Positions 1-12,311 are shown, counted from the stretch's first letter. The stretch: DNA of 64,000 nucleotides from Hydractinia symbiolongicarpus (GCF_029227915.1 NC_079887.1:27775650-27839649); one strand, 5' to 3'. Notes: generated from the letters alone by a model not told the origin. Translations and numbers: made by a program.

Positions 1-1620
1 AAAACGCATGAGACTTGTAGTTTTCAAAAATGTTTTAATTTTTGATGAGACGCTGAATAAAAGAAGTTTAATCGCCGGCAAACGAAAACCTGCGATTTCC
101 CGTAAATCCCGGACTCGGCCCGTAAAATCAAATGTATACAAAGAAAGTACCCAGGGTGTAAACTCATTTCCCGAACGATTTTTTAAATTATTTTTTCACC
201 ACTAAAACGCATGAGACTTATAGTTTTCAAAAATGTTTTCATTTTTTATGAGACGCGGAATAAATGAAGTTTAATCGCCTGCAAACGAAAACCTGCGATT
301 TCCCGTAAATCCCGGACTCGGCCCGTATAGTCAAAAGTATACAAAGAGAGTACCCAGGGTGTAAACTCATTTCCCTAACGAATTTTTAAATTATTTTTTC
401 ACCACTAAAACGCATGAGACTTGTAGTTTTCAGAAATGTTTTCATTTTTGATGAGACGCTTAATGAAAGAGGTTTAATCGCCGGAAAACGAAAACCAGCG
501 ATTTCCCGTAAATCCCGTATCGTCGAATGTATACAAAGAAAGTACCCTGTGAGTAAACTCATTTACAGAACGATTTTTTAAATTATTTTTTCACCACTAA
601 AACGCATAAGACTTGTAGTTTTTAAAAATGTTTTCATTTTTGATGAGACGCTGAATAAAAGAAGTTTAATCGCCGGCAAACGAAAACCCCCGATTTCCCG
701 TAAATCCCGGCTTGGCCCGTATAGTCAAAAGTATACATAGAAAGTACCCAGGGAGTAAACTCATTTCCCGAACGATTTTTTAAATTATTTTTTCACCACT
801 AAAACGCATGAGACTTGTAGTTTTCAAAAACGTTTTCATTTTTAATTGAGACGTTGAATAAAAGAAGTTTAATCGCCGGCAAACAAAAACCCGCGATTTC
901 CCGTAAATCAAGGGCTTGGCCCGTATAGTCAAAAGTATACAAAGAAAGTACCCAGGGAGTAAACTCATTTCCCGAACAATTTTTTAATTTACTTTTTCAC
1001 CACTAAAACGCATGAGACTTGTAGTTTTTAAAAATGTTTTCGTTTTTGATGAGACGCTGGATAAAAGAAGTTTAATCGCCGGCAAACGAAAACCTGCGAT
1101 TTCCCGTAAATCCTGGACTCGGCCCGTATAGTCAAAAGTATACAAAGAAAGTACCCAGGGAGTAAACTCATTTCTCAAACGATTTTTTAAATTATTATTT
1201 CACCACTAAAACGCATGAGACTTGTAGTTTTCAAGAATGTTTTCATTTTTGATGAGACGCTGAATAAAAGCAGTTTAATCGCCGGCAAACAAAAACCCGC
1301 GATTTCCCGTAAATCCCGGGCTTGGCCCGTATAGTCAAAAGTATACAAAGAAAGTACCCAGGGAGTAAACCCATTTCCCGAACGATTTTTTAATTTACTT
1401 TTTCACCACTAAAACGCATGAGACTTGTAGTTTTTAAGAATGTTTTCATTTTTGATGAGACGCTGAATAAAAGAAGTTTAATCGCCGGCAAACGAAAATA
1501 CGCGATTTCCCGTAAATCCCGGGCTTGGCCCGTATAGTCAAAAGTATACAAAGAAAGTACCCAGGGAGTAAACTCATTCCCCGAACGATTTTTTAAATTA
1601 ATTTTTCACCACTAAAACGC
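1..1620. repeat. Left-edge block of eight type A monomers
   Basis: Copies begin at 8, 211, 414, 606, 808, 1012, 1215 and 1418. Each has its own marks: GAGAGTACCC (211), CTTAATGAAAG with an 11-bp deletion (414), CATAAG with CCCCCGATT (606), TTAATTGAGACG with ATCAAGGG (808), GCTGGATAAAAG (1012), AAGCAG (1215) and AAAATACGCG (1418). The same order of marks is found at 12,718-14,126, so this block is one end of a duplication about 12.5 kb apart. Bases 1-7 are the tail of an earlier monomer, showing that the array continues to the left. Confidence 0.9.
414..605. repeat. 192-bp monomer with an 11-bp deletion
   Basis: The core reads AATCCCGTATCGTCGAATG where relatives read AATCCCGGGCTTGGCCCG followed by TATAGTCGAATG. 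The missing 11 bp equal the distance between the two CCCG words, so slippage or recombination between these short direct repeats explains the loss. The same deletion recurs in copies at 9102, 9496, 11513 and 12921, so it spread with its HOR block. The copy also carries CTTAATGAAAG and the 3' end CCCTGTGAGTAAACTC. Confidence 0.9.
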
Positions 1621-1823
1621 ATGAGACTTGTAGTTTTTATAAATGTTTTCATTTTTGATGAGACGCTGAATAAAAGAAGTTTAATCGCCGGCAAACGAAA
1701 ACCTGCGATTTCCCGTAAATCCCGGACTCGGCCCGTAAAATCGAAAGTATACAAAGAAAGTACCCAGGGTGTAAACTCATTTCCCGAACGATTTTTTAAA
1801 TTATTTTTTCACCACTAAAACGC

Positions 1824-2011
1824 ATCAAAAATGTTTTCATTTTTGATGAGACGCTGAATAAAAGAAGTTTAATCGCCGGCAAACGAAAACCTGCGATTTC
1901 CCGTAAATCCTGGACTCGGCCCGTATAGTCAAAAGTATACAAAGAAAGTACCCAGGGAGTAAACTCATTTCCCAAACGATTTTTTAAATTATTATTTCAC
2001 CACTAAAGCCC
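1824..2011. repeat. 188-bp deletion monomer with an 11-bp dyad
   Basis: This copy lacks GAGACTTGTAGTTTT (15 bp), joining GCAT directly to CAAAAATG. The join lengthens the usual 9-bp dyad to a perfect 11-bp inverted repeat: arms CATCAAAAATG (1823-1833) and CATTTTTGATG (1838-1848) around a four-T loop. The rest of the monomer is ordinary type A. Confidence 0.93.
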
Positions 2012-2417
2012 ATGAGACTTGTAGTTTTTAAAAATGTTTTCATTTTTGATAAGACGCTGAATAAAAGAAGTTTAATCGCCGGCAAATGAAAACCCGCAAT
2101 TTCCCGTAAATCCCGGGCTTGGCCCGTATAGTCAAAAGTATACAAAGAAAGTACCCAGGGAGTAAACTCATTTCCCGAACGATTTTTTAAATTACTTTTT
2201 CACCACTAAAACGCATGAGACTTGTAGTTTTCAAAAATGTTTTAATTTTTGATGAGACGCTGAATAAAAGAAGTTTAATCGCCGGCAAACGAAAACCTGC
2301 GATTTCCCGTAAATCCCGGACTCGGCCCGTAAAATCGAAAGTATACAAAGAAAGTACCCAGGGTGTAAACTCATTTCCCGAACGATTTTTTAAATTATTT
2401 TTTCACCACTAAAACGC

Positions 2418-2605
2418 ATCAAAAATGTTTTCATTTTTGATGAGACGCTGAATAAAAGAAGTTTTATCGCCGGCAAACGAAAACCTGCGATTTCCCGTAA
2501 ATCCCGGACTCGGCCCGTATAGTCAAAAGTATACAAAGAGAGTACCCAGGGTGTAAACTCATTTCCCTAACGAATTTTTAAATTATTTTTTCACCACTAA
2601 AACGC
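2418..2605. repeat. Second 188-bp deletion monomer with an 11-bp dyad
   Basis: It carries the same 15-bp deletion and the same enlarged dyad (arms 2417-2427 and 2432-2442) as the copy at 1824. An identical breakpoint implies a single deletion event followed by duplication of the block. It differs from the 1824 copy downstream by GAGAGTACCC and a CTAACGAATTTTT tail, which shows later exchange with other copies. Confidence 0.92.
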
Positions 2606-2808
2606 ATGAGACTTGTAGTTTTCAAAAATGTTTTCATTTTTGATGAGACGTTGAATAAAAGAAGTTTAATCGCCGGCAAACGAAAACCTGCGATTTCCCG
2701 TAAATCCTGGACTCGGCCCGTATAGTCAAAAGTATACAAAGAAAGTACCCAGGGAGTAAACTCATTTCTCAAACGATTTTTTAAATTATTATTTCACCAC
2801 TAAAACGC
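2606..2808. repeat. Representative type A monomer (203 bp)
   Basis: A typical type A copy. In order it holds the GCATGAGACTTGTAG head, the TCAAAAATG / CATTTTTGA dyad, GATGAGACG, AAGAAGTTTAATCGCCGGC (a GCCGGC palindrome), the GATTTCCCGTAAATCC core, CTCGGCCCGTATAGTC, AGTATAC (a GTATAC palindrome), GTACCCAGGGAGTAAACTC, and the T-rich tail ending CACCACTAAAACGC. Most of the window is built of such copies differing at a limited set of recurrent positions. Confidence 0.95.
2622..2643. other. Representative 9-bp dyad of type A monomers
   Basis: Arms TCAAAAATG and CATTTTTGA are perfect reverse complements around a TTTT loop. The dyad is present in type A copies with the TTTTCAAAAATG head. In copies with TTTTTAAAAATG only the inner 7 bp (AAAAATG/CATTTTT) pair. 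Type B copies lose it through AAAATATTTTCATATTTG. It could form a hairpin or serve as a binding site for a dimeric protein; both are inference. Confidence 0.85.
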
Positions 2809-3620
2809 AAGAGACTTGTAGTTTTCAAGAATGTTTTCATTTTTGATGAGACGCTGAATAAAAGCAGTTTAATTGCCGGCAAACAAAAACCCGCGATTTC
2901 CCGTAAATCCCGGGCTTGGCCCGTATAGTCAAAAGTATACAAAGAAAGTACCCAGGAAGTAAACTCATTTCCCGAACGAGTTTTTAAATTATTATTTCAC
3001 CACTAAAACGCATGAGACTTGTAGTTTTCAAGAATGTTTTCATTTTTGATGAGACGCTGAATAAAAGAAGTTTAATCGCCGGCAAACGAAAACCTGCGAT
3101 TTCCCGTAAATCCTGGACTCGGCCCGTATAGTCAAAAGTATACAAAGAAAGTACCCAGGGAGTAAACTCATTTCTCAAACGATTTTTTAAATTATTATTT
3201 CACCACTAAAACGCATGAGACTTGTAGTTTTCAAGAATGTTTTCATTTTTGATGAGACGCTGAATAAAAGCAGTTTAATCGCCGGGAAACAAAAACCCGC
3301 GATTTCCCGTAAATCCCGGGCTTGGCCCGTATAGTCAAAAGTATACAAAGAAAGTACCCAGGAAGTAAACTCATTTCCCGAACGAGTTTTTAAATTATTA
3401 TTTCACCACTAAAACGCATGAGACTTGTAGTTTTCAAGAATGTTTTCATTTTTGATGAGACGCTGAATAAAAGAAGTTTAATCGCCGGCAAACGAAAACC
3501 TGCGATTTCCCGTAAATCCTGGACTCGGCCCGTATAGTCAAAAGTATACAAAGAAAGTACCCAGGGAGTAAACTCATTTCCCAAACGATTTTTTAAATTA
3601 TTATTTCACCACTAAAACCC
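2809..3620. repeat. Tandem duplication of a 406-bp dimer
   Basis: Monomers 2809 and 3012 are repeated as 3215 and 3418. The first member of each pair has AAGAATG, AAGCAG, CAAAAACCCG and CAGGAAG with a CGAGTTTTT tail; the second has AAGAATG with TCCTGGACTCGG. The pairs are almost identical. Small differences include GCAAGAG at 2809 and GCCGGG at 3215. Confidence 0.9.
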
Positions 3621-4432
3621 ATGAGACTTGTAGTTTTTAAAAATGTTTTCATTTTTGATGACACGCTGAATAAAAGAAGTTTAATCGCCGGCAAACGAAA
3701 ACCCGCGATTTCCCGTAAATCCCGGACTCGGCCCGTATAGTTAAAAGTATACAAGGAAAGTACCCAGTGAGTAAACTCATTTCCCGAACGAATTTTTAAA
3801 TTATTTTTTCACCATTAAAACGTATGAGACTTGTAGTTTTCAAAAATGTTTTCATTTTTGATGAGACGCTGAATAAAAGAAGTTTAATCGCCGGCAAACG
3901 AAAACCTGCGATTTCCCGTAAATCCCGGACTCGGCACGTATAGTTAAAAGTATACAAAGAAAGTACCCAGGGAGTAAACTCATTTCCCAAACGATTTTTT
4001 AAATTATTATTTCACCACTAAAACCCATGAGACTTGTAGTTTTTAAAAATGTTTTCATTTTTGATGACACGCTGAATAAAAGAAGTTTAATCGCCGGCAA
4101 ACGAAAACCCGCGATTTCCCGTAAATCCCGGACTCGGCCCGTATAGTTAAAAGTATACAAGGAAAGTACCCAGTGAGTAAACTCATTTCCCGAACGAATT
4201 TTTAAATTATTTTTTCACCACTAAAACGTATGAGACTTGTAGTTTTCAAAAATGTTTTCATTTTTGATGAGACGCTGAATAAAAGAAGTTTAATCGCCGG
4301 CAAACGAAAACCTGCGATTTCCCGTAAATCCCGGACTCGGCACGTATAGTTAAAAGTATACAAGGAAAGTACCCAGTGAGTAAACTCATTTCCCGAACGA
4401 ATTTTTAAATTATTTTTTCACCACTAAAACGT
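3621..4432. repeat. Second dimer expansion (GATGACACG + CGTATGAG)
   Basis: Monomers 3621 and 4027 share ACCCATGAG, GATGACACG, GTATAGTTAAAAG, CAAGGAAAG and CAGTGAG. Monomers 3824 and 4230 share CGTATGAG and CGGCACGTATAGTTAAAAG. They form two 406-bp dimers in tandem. This dimer is the core that recurs inside the larger 12-mer HOR to the right (5245, 6057, 7681, 8493, 10093, 10904, 12312). Confidence 0.88.
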
Positions 4433-5244
4433 ATGAGACTTGTAGTTTTCAAAAATGTTTTCATTTTTGATGAGACGCTGAATAAAAGAAGTTTAATCGC
4501 CGGCAAACGAAAACCTGCGATTTCCCGTAAATCCCGGACTCGGCACGTATAGTCAAAAGTATACAAAGAAAGTACCCGGGGTGTAAACTCATTTCCCGAA
4601 CAATTTTTTAAATTATTTTTTCACCACTAAAACGCGTGAGACTTGTAATTTTCAAAAATGTTTTCATTTTTGATGAGACGCTGAATAAAAGACGTTTAAT
4701 CGCCGGCAAACGAAAACCTGCGATTTCCCGTAAATCCCGGACTCGGCCCGTATAGTCAAAAGTATACAAAGAGAGTACCCAGGGTGTAAACTCATTTTCC
4801 TAACGAATTTTTAAATTATTTTTTCACCACTAAAACGCATGAGACTTGTAGTTTTCAGAAATGTTTTCATTTTTGATGAGACGCTTAATGAAAGTGGTTT
4901 AATCTCCGGCAAACGAAAACCTGCGATTTCCCGTAAATCCCGGACTCGGCCCGTATAGTCAAAAGTATACAAGGAAAGTACCCAGGGAGTAAACTCATTT
5001 CCAGAACGATTTTTTAAATTATTTTTTCACCACTAAAACGCATAAGACTTGTAGTTTTTAAAAATGTTTTCATTTTTGATGAGACCCTGAATAAAAGAAG
5101 TTTAATCGCCGGCAAACGAAAACCCGCGATTTCCGGTAAATCCCGGGCTTGGCCCGTATAGTCAAAAGTATACAAAGAAAGTACCCACGGAGTAAACTCA
5201 TTTCCCAAACGATTTTTTAAATTATTATTTCACCACTAAAACCC
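4433..5244. repeat. Four non-duplicated type A monomers
   Basis: Copies begin at 4433 (CGTATGAG, CCGGGGTG), 4636 (GCGTGAG, GAGAGTACCC), 4839 (CTTAATGAAAG but without the 11-bp deletion seen in relatives) and 5042 (CATAAG, GACCCTG, CCGGTAAATC, CACGGAG). They link the dimer zone to the 12-mer HOR and use subfamilies found in both. No gene is present. Confidence 0.85.
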
Positions 5245-7680
5245 ATGAGACTTGTAGTTTTTAAAAATGTTTTCATTTTTGATGACACGCTGAATAAAAG
5301 AAGTTTAATCGCCGGCAAACGAAAACCCGCGATTTCCCGTAAATCCCGGACTCGGCCCGTATAGTTAAAAGTATACAAGGAAAGTACCCAGTGAGTAAAC
5401 TCATTTCCCGAACGATTTTTTAAATTATTTTTTCACCACTAAAACGTATGAGACTTGTAGTTTTCAAAAATGTTTTCATTTTTGATGAGACGCTGAATAA
5501 AAGAAGTTTAATCGCCGGCAAACGAAAACCTGCGATTTCCCGTAAATCACGGACTCGGCACGTATAGTCAAAAGTATACAAAGAAAGTACCCGGGGTGTA
5601 AACTCATTTCCCGGACGATTTTTTAAATTATTTTTTCACCACTAAAACGCATGAGACTTGTAGTTTTTAAAAATATTTTCATTTTTGATGAGACCCTGAA
5701 TAAAAGAAGTTTAATCGCCGGCAAACGAAAACCCGCGATTTCCGGTAAATCCCGGGCTTGGCCCGTATAGTCAAAAGTATACAAAGAAAGTACCCAGGGA
5801 GTAAACTCATTTCCCGAACGATTTTTTAAATTACTTTTTCACCACTAAAACGCATGAGACTTGTAGTTTTTAAAAATGTTTTCATTTTTGATGAGACGCT
5901 GAATAAAAGAAGTTTAATCGCCGGCAAACGAAAACCTGCGATTTCCCGTAAATCCTGGACTCGGCCCGTATAGTCAAAAGTCTACAAAGAAAGTACCCAG
6001 GGAGTAAACTCATTTCCCAAACGATTTTTTAAATTATTATTTCACCACTAAAACCCATGAGACTTGTAGTTTTTAAAAATGTTTTCATTTTTGATGACAC
6101 GCTGAATAAAAGAAGTTTAATCGCCGGCAAACGAAAACCCGCGATTTCCCGTAAATCCCGGACTCGGCCCGTATAGTTAAAAAGTATACAAGGAAAGTAC
6201 CCAGTGAGTAAACTCATTTCCCGAACGAATTTTTAAATTATTTTTTCACCACTAAAACGTATGAGACTTGTAGTTTTCAAAAATGTTTTCATTTTTGATG
6301 AGACGCTGAATAAAAGAAGTTTAATCGCCGGCAAACGAAAACCTGCGATTTGCCGTAAATCCCGGACTCGGCACGTATAGTCAAAAGTATACAAAGAAAG
6401 TACCCTGTGAGTAAACTCATTTACAGAACGATTTTTTAAATTATTTTTTCACCACTAAAACGCATAAGACTTGTAGTTTTTAAAAATGTTTTCATTTTTG
6501 ATGAGACGCTGAATAAAAGAAGTTTAATCGCCGGCAAACGAAAACCCCCGATTTCCCGTAAATCCCGGCTTGGCCCGTATAGTCAAAAGTATACAAAGAA
6601 AGTACCCAGGGAGTAAACTCATTTCCCGAACGATTTTTTAAATTATTTTTTCACCACTAAAACGCATGAGACTTGTAGTTTTCAAAAATGTTTTCATTTT
6701 TAATGAGACGTTGAATAAAAGAAGTTTAATCGCCGGCAAACAAAAACCCGCGATTTCCCGTAAATCAAGGGCTTGGCCCGTATAGTCAAAAGTATACAAA
6801 GAAAGTACCCAGGGAGTAAACTCATTTCCCGAACGATTTTTTAATTTACTTTTTCACCACTAAAACGCATGAGACTTGTAGTTTTAAAAAATGTTTTCGT
6901 TTTTGATGAGACGCTGGATAAAAGAAGTTTAATCGCCGACAAACGAAAACCTGCGATTTCCCGTAAATCCTGGACTCGGCCCGTATAGTCAAAAGTATAC
7001 AAAGAAAGTACCCAGGGAGTAAAGTCATTTCTCAAACGATTTTTTAAATTATTATTTCACCACTAAAACGCATGAGACTTGTAGTTTTCAAAAATGTTTT
7101 CATTTTTGATGAGACGCTGAATAAAAGAAGTTTAATCGCCGGCAAACGAAAACCTGCGATTTCCCGTAAATCACGGACTCGGCACGTATAGTCAAAAGTA
7201 TACAAAGAAAGTACCCGGGGTGTAAACTCATTTCCCGAACGATTTTTTAAATTATTTTTTCACCACTAAAACGCATGAGACTTGTAGTTTTTAAAAATGT
7301 TTTCATTTTTGATGAGACCCTGAATAAAAGAAGTTTAATCGCCGGCAAACGAAAACCCGCGATTTCCGGTAAATCCCGGGCTTGGCCCGTATAGTCAAAA
7401 GTATACAAAGAAAGTACCCAGGGAGTAAACTCATTTCCCGAACGATTTTTTAAATTACTTTTTCACCACTAAAACGCATGAGACTTGTAGTTTTTAAAAA
7501 TGTTTTCATTTTTGATGAGACGCTGAATAAAAGAAGTTTAATCGCCGGCAAACGAAAACCCGCGATTTCCGGTAAATCCCGGGCTTGGCCCGTATAGTCA
7601 AAAGTATACAAAGAAAGTACCCACGGAGTAAACTCATTTCCCAAACGATTTTTTAAATTATTATTTCACCACTAAAACCC
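5245..7680. repeat. 12-mer HOR, copy 1 (2,436 bp)
   Basis: Twelve monomers start at 5245, 5448, 5651, 5854, 6057, 6261, 6464, 6666, 6869, 7072, 7275 and 7478. Two GATGACACG copies, 812 bp apart (5245 and 6057), bracket a set with CGTATGAG/ATCACGG, GACCCTG/CCGGTAAATC and a rare GTCTACAAAG in place of GTATACAAAG. The same four-monomer opening starts copies 2 and 3, and the start-to-start distance to copy 2 is exactly 12 x 203. The second half (6464-7071) instead resembles 606-1214. Confidence 0.88.
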
Positions 7681-10092
7681 ATGAGACTTGTAGTTTTTAA
7701 AAATGTTTTCATTTTTGATGACACGCTGAATAAAAGAAGTTTAATCGCCGGCAAACGAAAACCCGCGATTTCCCGTAAATCCCGGACTCGGCCCGTATAG
7801 TTAAAAGTATACAAGGAAAGTACCCAGTGAGTAAACTCATTTCCCGAACGATTTTTTAAATTATTTTTTCACCACTAAAACGTATGAGACTTGTAGTTTT
7901 CAAAAATGTTTTCATTTTTGATGAGACGCTGAATAAAAGAAGTTTAATCGCCGGCAAACGAAAACCTGCGATTTCCCGTAAATCACGGACTCGGCACGTA
8001 TAGTCAAAAGTATACAAAGAAAGTACCCGGGGTGTAAACTCATTTCCCGAACGATTTTTTAAATTATTTTTTCACCACTAAAACGCATGAGACTTGTAGT
8101 TTTTAAAAATGTTTTCATTTTTGATGAGACCCTGAATAAAAGAAGTTTAATCGCCGGCAAACGAAAACCCGCGATTTCCGGTAAATCCCGGGCTTGGCCC
8201 GTATAGTCAAAAGTATACAAAGAAAGTACCCAGGGAGTAAACTCATTTCCCGAACGATTTTTTAAATTACTTTTTCACCACTAAAACGCATGAGACTTGT
8301 AGTTTTTAAAAATGTTTTCATTTTTGATGAGACGCTGAATAAAAGAAGTTTAATCGCCGGCAAACGAAAACCTGCGATTTCCCGTAAATCCTGGACTCGG
8401 CCCGTATAGTCAAAAGTCTACAAAGAAAGTACCCAGGGAGTAAACTCATTTCCCAAACGATTTTTTAAATTATTATTTCACCACTAAAACCCATGAGACT
8501 TGTAGTTTTTAAAAATGTTTTCATTTTTGATGACACGCTGGATAAAAGAAGTTTAATCGCCGGCAAACGAAAACCCGCGATTTCCCGTAAATCCCGGACT
8601 CGGCCCGTATAGTTAAAAGTATACAAGGAAAGTACCCAGTGAGTAAACTCATTTCCCGAACGAATTTTTAAATTATTTTTTCACCACTAAAACATATGAG
8701 ACTTGTAGTTTTCAAAAATGTTTTCATTTTTGATGAGACGCTGAATAAAAGAAGTTTAATCGCCGGCAAACGAAAACCTGCGATTTCCCGTAAATCCCGG
8801 ACTCGGCACGTATAATCAAAAGTATACAAAGAAAGTACCCGGGGTGTAAACTCATTTCCCGAACGATTTTTTAAATTATTTTTTCACCACTAAAACGCAT
8901 GAGACTTGTAGTTTTCAAAAATGTTTTCATTTTTGATGAGACGCTGAATAAAAGAAGTTTAATCGCCGGCAAACGAAAATCTGCGATTTCCCGTAAATCC
9001 CGGACTCGGCCCGTATAGTCAAAAGTATACAAAGAGAGTACCCAGGGTGTAAACTCATTTCCCTAACGAATTTTTAAATTATTTTTTCACCACTAAAACG
9101 CATGAGACTTGTAGTTTTCAGAAATGTTTTCATTTTTGATGAGACGCTTAATGAAAGAGGTTTAATCGCCGGAAAACGAAAACCCGCGATTTCCCGTAAA
9201 TCCCGTATCGTCGAATGTATACAAAGAAAGTACCCTGTGAGTAAACTCATTTACAGAACGATTTTTTAAATTATTTTTTCACCACTAAAACGCATAAGAC
9301 TTGTAGTTTTTAAAAATGTTTTCATTTTTGATGAGACGCTGAATAAAAGAAGTTTAATCGCCGGCAAACGAAAACCCCCGATTTCCCGTAAATCCCGGCT
9401 TGGCCCGTATAGTCAAAAGTATACAAAGAAAGTACCCAGGGAGTAAACTCATTTCCCGAACGATTTTTTAAATTATATTTTCACCACTAAAACGCATGAG
9501 ACTTGTAGTTTTCAAAAATGTTTTCATTTTTAATGAGACGTTGAATAAAAGAAGTTTAATCGCCGGCAAACAAAAACCCGCGATTTCCCGTAAATCCCGT
9601 ATCGTCGAATGTATACAAAGAAAGTACCCTGGGAGTAAACTCATTTACAGAACGATTTTTTAAATTATTTTTTCACCACTAAAACGCATAAGACTTGTAG
9701 TTTTTAAAAATGTTTTCATTTTTGATGAGACGCTGAATAAAAGAAGTTTAATCGCCGGCAAACGAAAACCCCCGATTTCCCGTAAATCCCGGCTTGGCCC
9801 GTATAGTCAAAAGTATACAAAGAAAGTACCCAGGGAGTAAACTCATTTCCCGAACGATTTTTTAAATTATTTTTTCACCACTAAAACGCATGAGACTTGT
9901 AGTTTTCAAAAATGTTTTCATTTTTAATGAGACGTTGAATAAAAGAAGTTTAATCGCCGGCAAACAAAAACCCGCGATTTCCCGTAAATCCCGGGCTTGG
10001 CCCGTATAGTCAAAAGTATACAAAGAAAGTACCCACGGAGTAAACTCATTTCCCAAACGATTTTTTAAATTATTATTTCACCACTAAAACCC
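7681..10092. repeat. 12-mer HOR, copy 2 (2,412 bp)
   Basis: Monomers start at 7681, 7884, 8087, 8290, 8493, 8696, 8899, 9102, 9294, 9496, 9688 and 9890. The opening five match copy 1. The 9102 and 9496 monomers carry the 11-bp deletion, which accounts for most of the 24-bp length difference from copy 1. CATAAG/CCCCCG plus TAATGAGACGTTG monomers occur twice in a row (9294+9496 and 9688+9890), an internal dimer duplication. Confidence 0.88.
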
Positions 10093-12311
10093 ATGAGACT
10101 TGTAGTTTTTAAAAATGTTTTCATTTTTGATGACACGCTGAATAAAAGAAGTTTAATCGCCGGCAAACGAAAACCCGCGATTTCCCGTAAATCCCGGACT
10201 CGGCCCGTATAGTTAAAAGTATACAAGGAAAGTACCCAGTGAGTAAACTCATTTCCCGAACGATTTTTTAAATTATTTTTTCACCACTAAAACGTATGAG
10301 ACTTGTAGTTTTCAAAAATGTTTTCATTTTTGATGAGACGCTGAATAAAAGAAGTTTAATCGCCGGCAAACGAAAACCTGCGATTTCCCGTAAATCACGG
10401 ACTCGGCACGTATAGTCAAAAGTATACAAAGAAAGTACCCGGGGTGTAAACTCATTTCCCGAACGATTTTTTAAATTATTTTTTCACCACTAAAACGCAT
10501 GAGACTTGTAGTTTTTAAAAATGTTTTCATTTTTGATGAGACCCTGAATAAAAGAAGTTTAATCGCCGGCAAACGAAAACCCGCGATTTCCGGTAAATCC
10601 CGGGCTTGGCCCGTATAGTCAAAAGTATACAAAGAAAGTACCCAGGGAGTAAACTCATTTCCCGAACGATTTTTTAAATTACTTTTTCACCACTAAAACG
10701 CATGAGACTTGTAGTTTTTAAAAATGTTTCATTTTTGATGAGACGCTGAATAAAAGAAGTTTAATCGCCGGCAAACGAAAACCTGCGATTTCCCGTAAAT
10801 CCTGGACTCGGCCCGTATAGTCAAAAGTCTACAAAGAAAGTACCCAGGGAGTAAACTCATTTCCCAAACGATTTTTTAAATTATTATTTCACCACTAAAA
10901 CCCATGAGACTTGTAGTTTTTAAAAATGTTTTCATTTTTGATGACACGCTGAATAAAAGAAGTTTAATCGCCGGCAAACGAAAACCCGCGATTTCCCGTA
11001 AATCCCGGACTCGGCCCGTATAGTTAAAAGTATACAAGGAAAGTACCCAGTGAGTAAACTCATTTCCCGAACGAATTTTTAAATTATTTTTTCACCACTA
11101 AAACATATGAGACTTGTAGTTTTCAAAAATGTTTTCATTTTTGATGAGACGCTGAATAAAAGAAGTTTAATCGCCGGCAAACGAAAACCTGCGATTTCCC
11201 GTAAATCCCGGACTCGGCACGTATAGTCAAAAGTATACAAAGAAAGTACCCGGGGTGTAAACTCATTTCCCGAACGATTTTTTAAATTATTTTTTCACCA
11301 CTAAAACGCATGAGACTTGTAGTTTTCAAAAATGTTTTCATTTTTGATGAGACGCTGAATAAAAGAAGTTTAATCGCCGGCAAACGAAAATCTGCGATTT
11401 CCCGTAAATCCCGGACTCGGCCCGTATAGTCAAAAGTATACAAAGAGAGTACCCAGGGTGTAAACTCATTTCCCTAACGAATTTTTAAATTATTTTTTCA
11501 CCACTAAAACGCATGAGACTTGTAGTTTTCAGAAATGTTTTCATTTTTGATGAGACGCTTAATGAAAGAGGTTTAATCGCCGGAAAACGAAAACCCGCGA
11601 TTTCCCGTAAATCCCGTATCGTCGAATGTATACAAAGAAAGTACCCTGTGAGTAAACTCATTTACAGAACGATTTTTTAAATTATTTTTTCACCACTAAA
11701 ACGCATAAGACTTGTAGTTTTTAAAAATGTTTTCATTTTTGATGAGACGCTGAATAAAAGAAGTTTAATCGCCGGCAAACGAAAACCCCCGATTTCCCGT
11801 AAATCCCGGCTTGGCCCGTATAGTGAAAAGTATACAAAGAAAGTACCCAGGGAGTAAACTCATTTCCCGAACGATTTTTTAAATTATTTTTTCACCACTA
11901 AAACGCATGAGACTTGTAGTTTTTAAAAATGTTTTCATTTTTGATGAGACCCTGAATAAAAGAAGTTTAATCGCCGGCAAACGAAAACCCGCGATTTCCG
12001 GTAAATCCCGGGCTTGGCCCGTATAGTCAAAAGTATACAAAGAAAGTACCCAGGGAGTAAACTCATTTCCCGAACGATTTTTTAAATTACTTTTTCACCA
12101 CTAAAACGCATGAGACTTGTAGTTTTTAAAAATGTTTCATTTTTGATGAGACGCTGAATAAAAGAAGTTTAATCGCCGGCAAACGAAAACCTGCGATTTC
12201 CCGTAAATCCTGGACTCGGCCCGTATAGTCAAAAGTCTACAAAGAAAGTACCCAGGGAGTAAACTCATTTCCCAAACGATTTTTTAAATTATTATTTCAC
12301 CACTAAAACCC
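10093..12311. repeat. HOR copy 3 of the 12-mer family, rearranged (2,219 bp)
   Basis: It opens like copies 1 and 2 (10093 GATGACACG, 10296 CGTATGAG, 10499 GACCCTG, 10702 GTCTAC, 10904 GATGACACG, 11107 ATATGAG, 11310 AAAATCTGCG, 11513 11-bp deletion, 11705 CATAAG). It then jumps back to a GACCCTG monomer at 11907, because the 7-mer beginning at 10499 is tandemly duplicated. Confidence 0.87.

Larger units (their letters stand above)
1621..2808. repeat. Two near-copies of a block with a 188-bp monomer
   Basis: Monomers begin at 1621, 1824, 2012, 2215, 2418 and 2606. The pairs 1621+1824 and 2215+2418 resemble each other (594-bp offset): a full-length copy with CGTAAAATCGAAAG followed by a copy lacking 15 bp just after GCAT. 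The third members of the two sets (2012 and 2606) differ, so only two monomers of the set are clearly duplicated. The 2215 copy also resembles monomer 8 at the window start (TGTTTTAATTTTT and CGTAAAATC). Confidence 0.85.

Noticed and set aside
8-205. Plus-strand 65-codon frames at 8, 1621, 2215, 34886 and 35898
   Set aside because: Same reasoning: each starts at a monomer ATG and ends in the T-rich tail. They exist only in copies where AAAATC or similar changes remove the usual stop in GTATAGTC.
2578-2772. Minus-strand 64-codon reading frame repeated in many monomers (for example 2578-2772, 13490-13684, 61090-61431)
   Set aside because: It is the same stretch of type A monomer read repeatedly, starting at the CAT of ACTCATTTCC and stopping in TTTAAA. 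It is shorter than one monomer, is broken or lengthened by 1-bp changes, is absent from type B copies and many type A copies, and shows no recognisable domain. Treated as satellite by-product.
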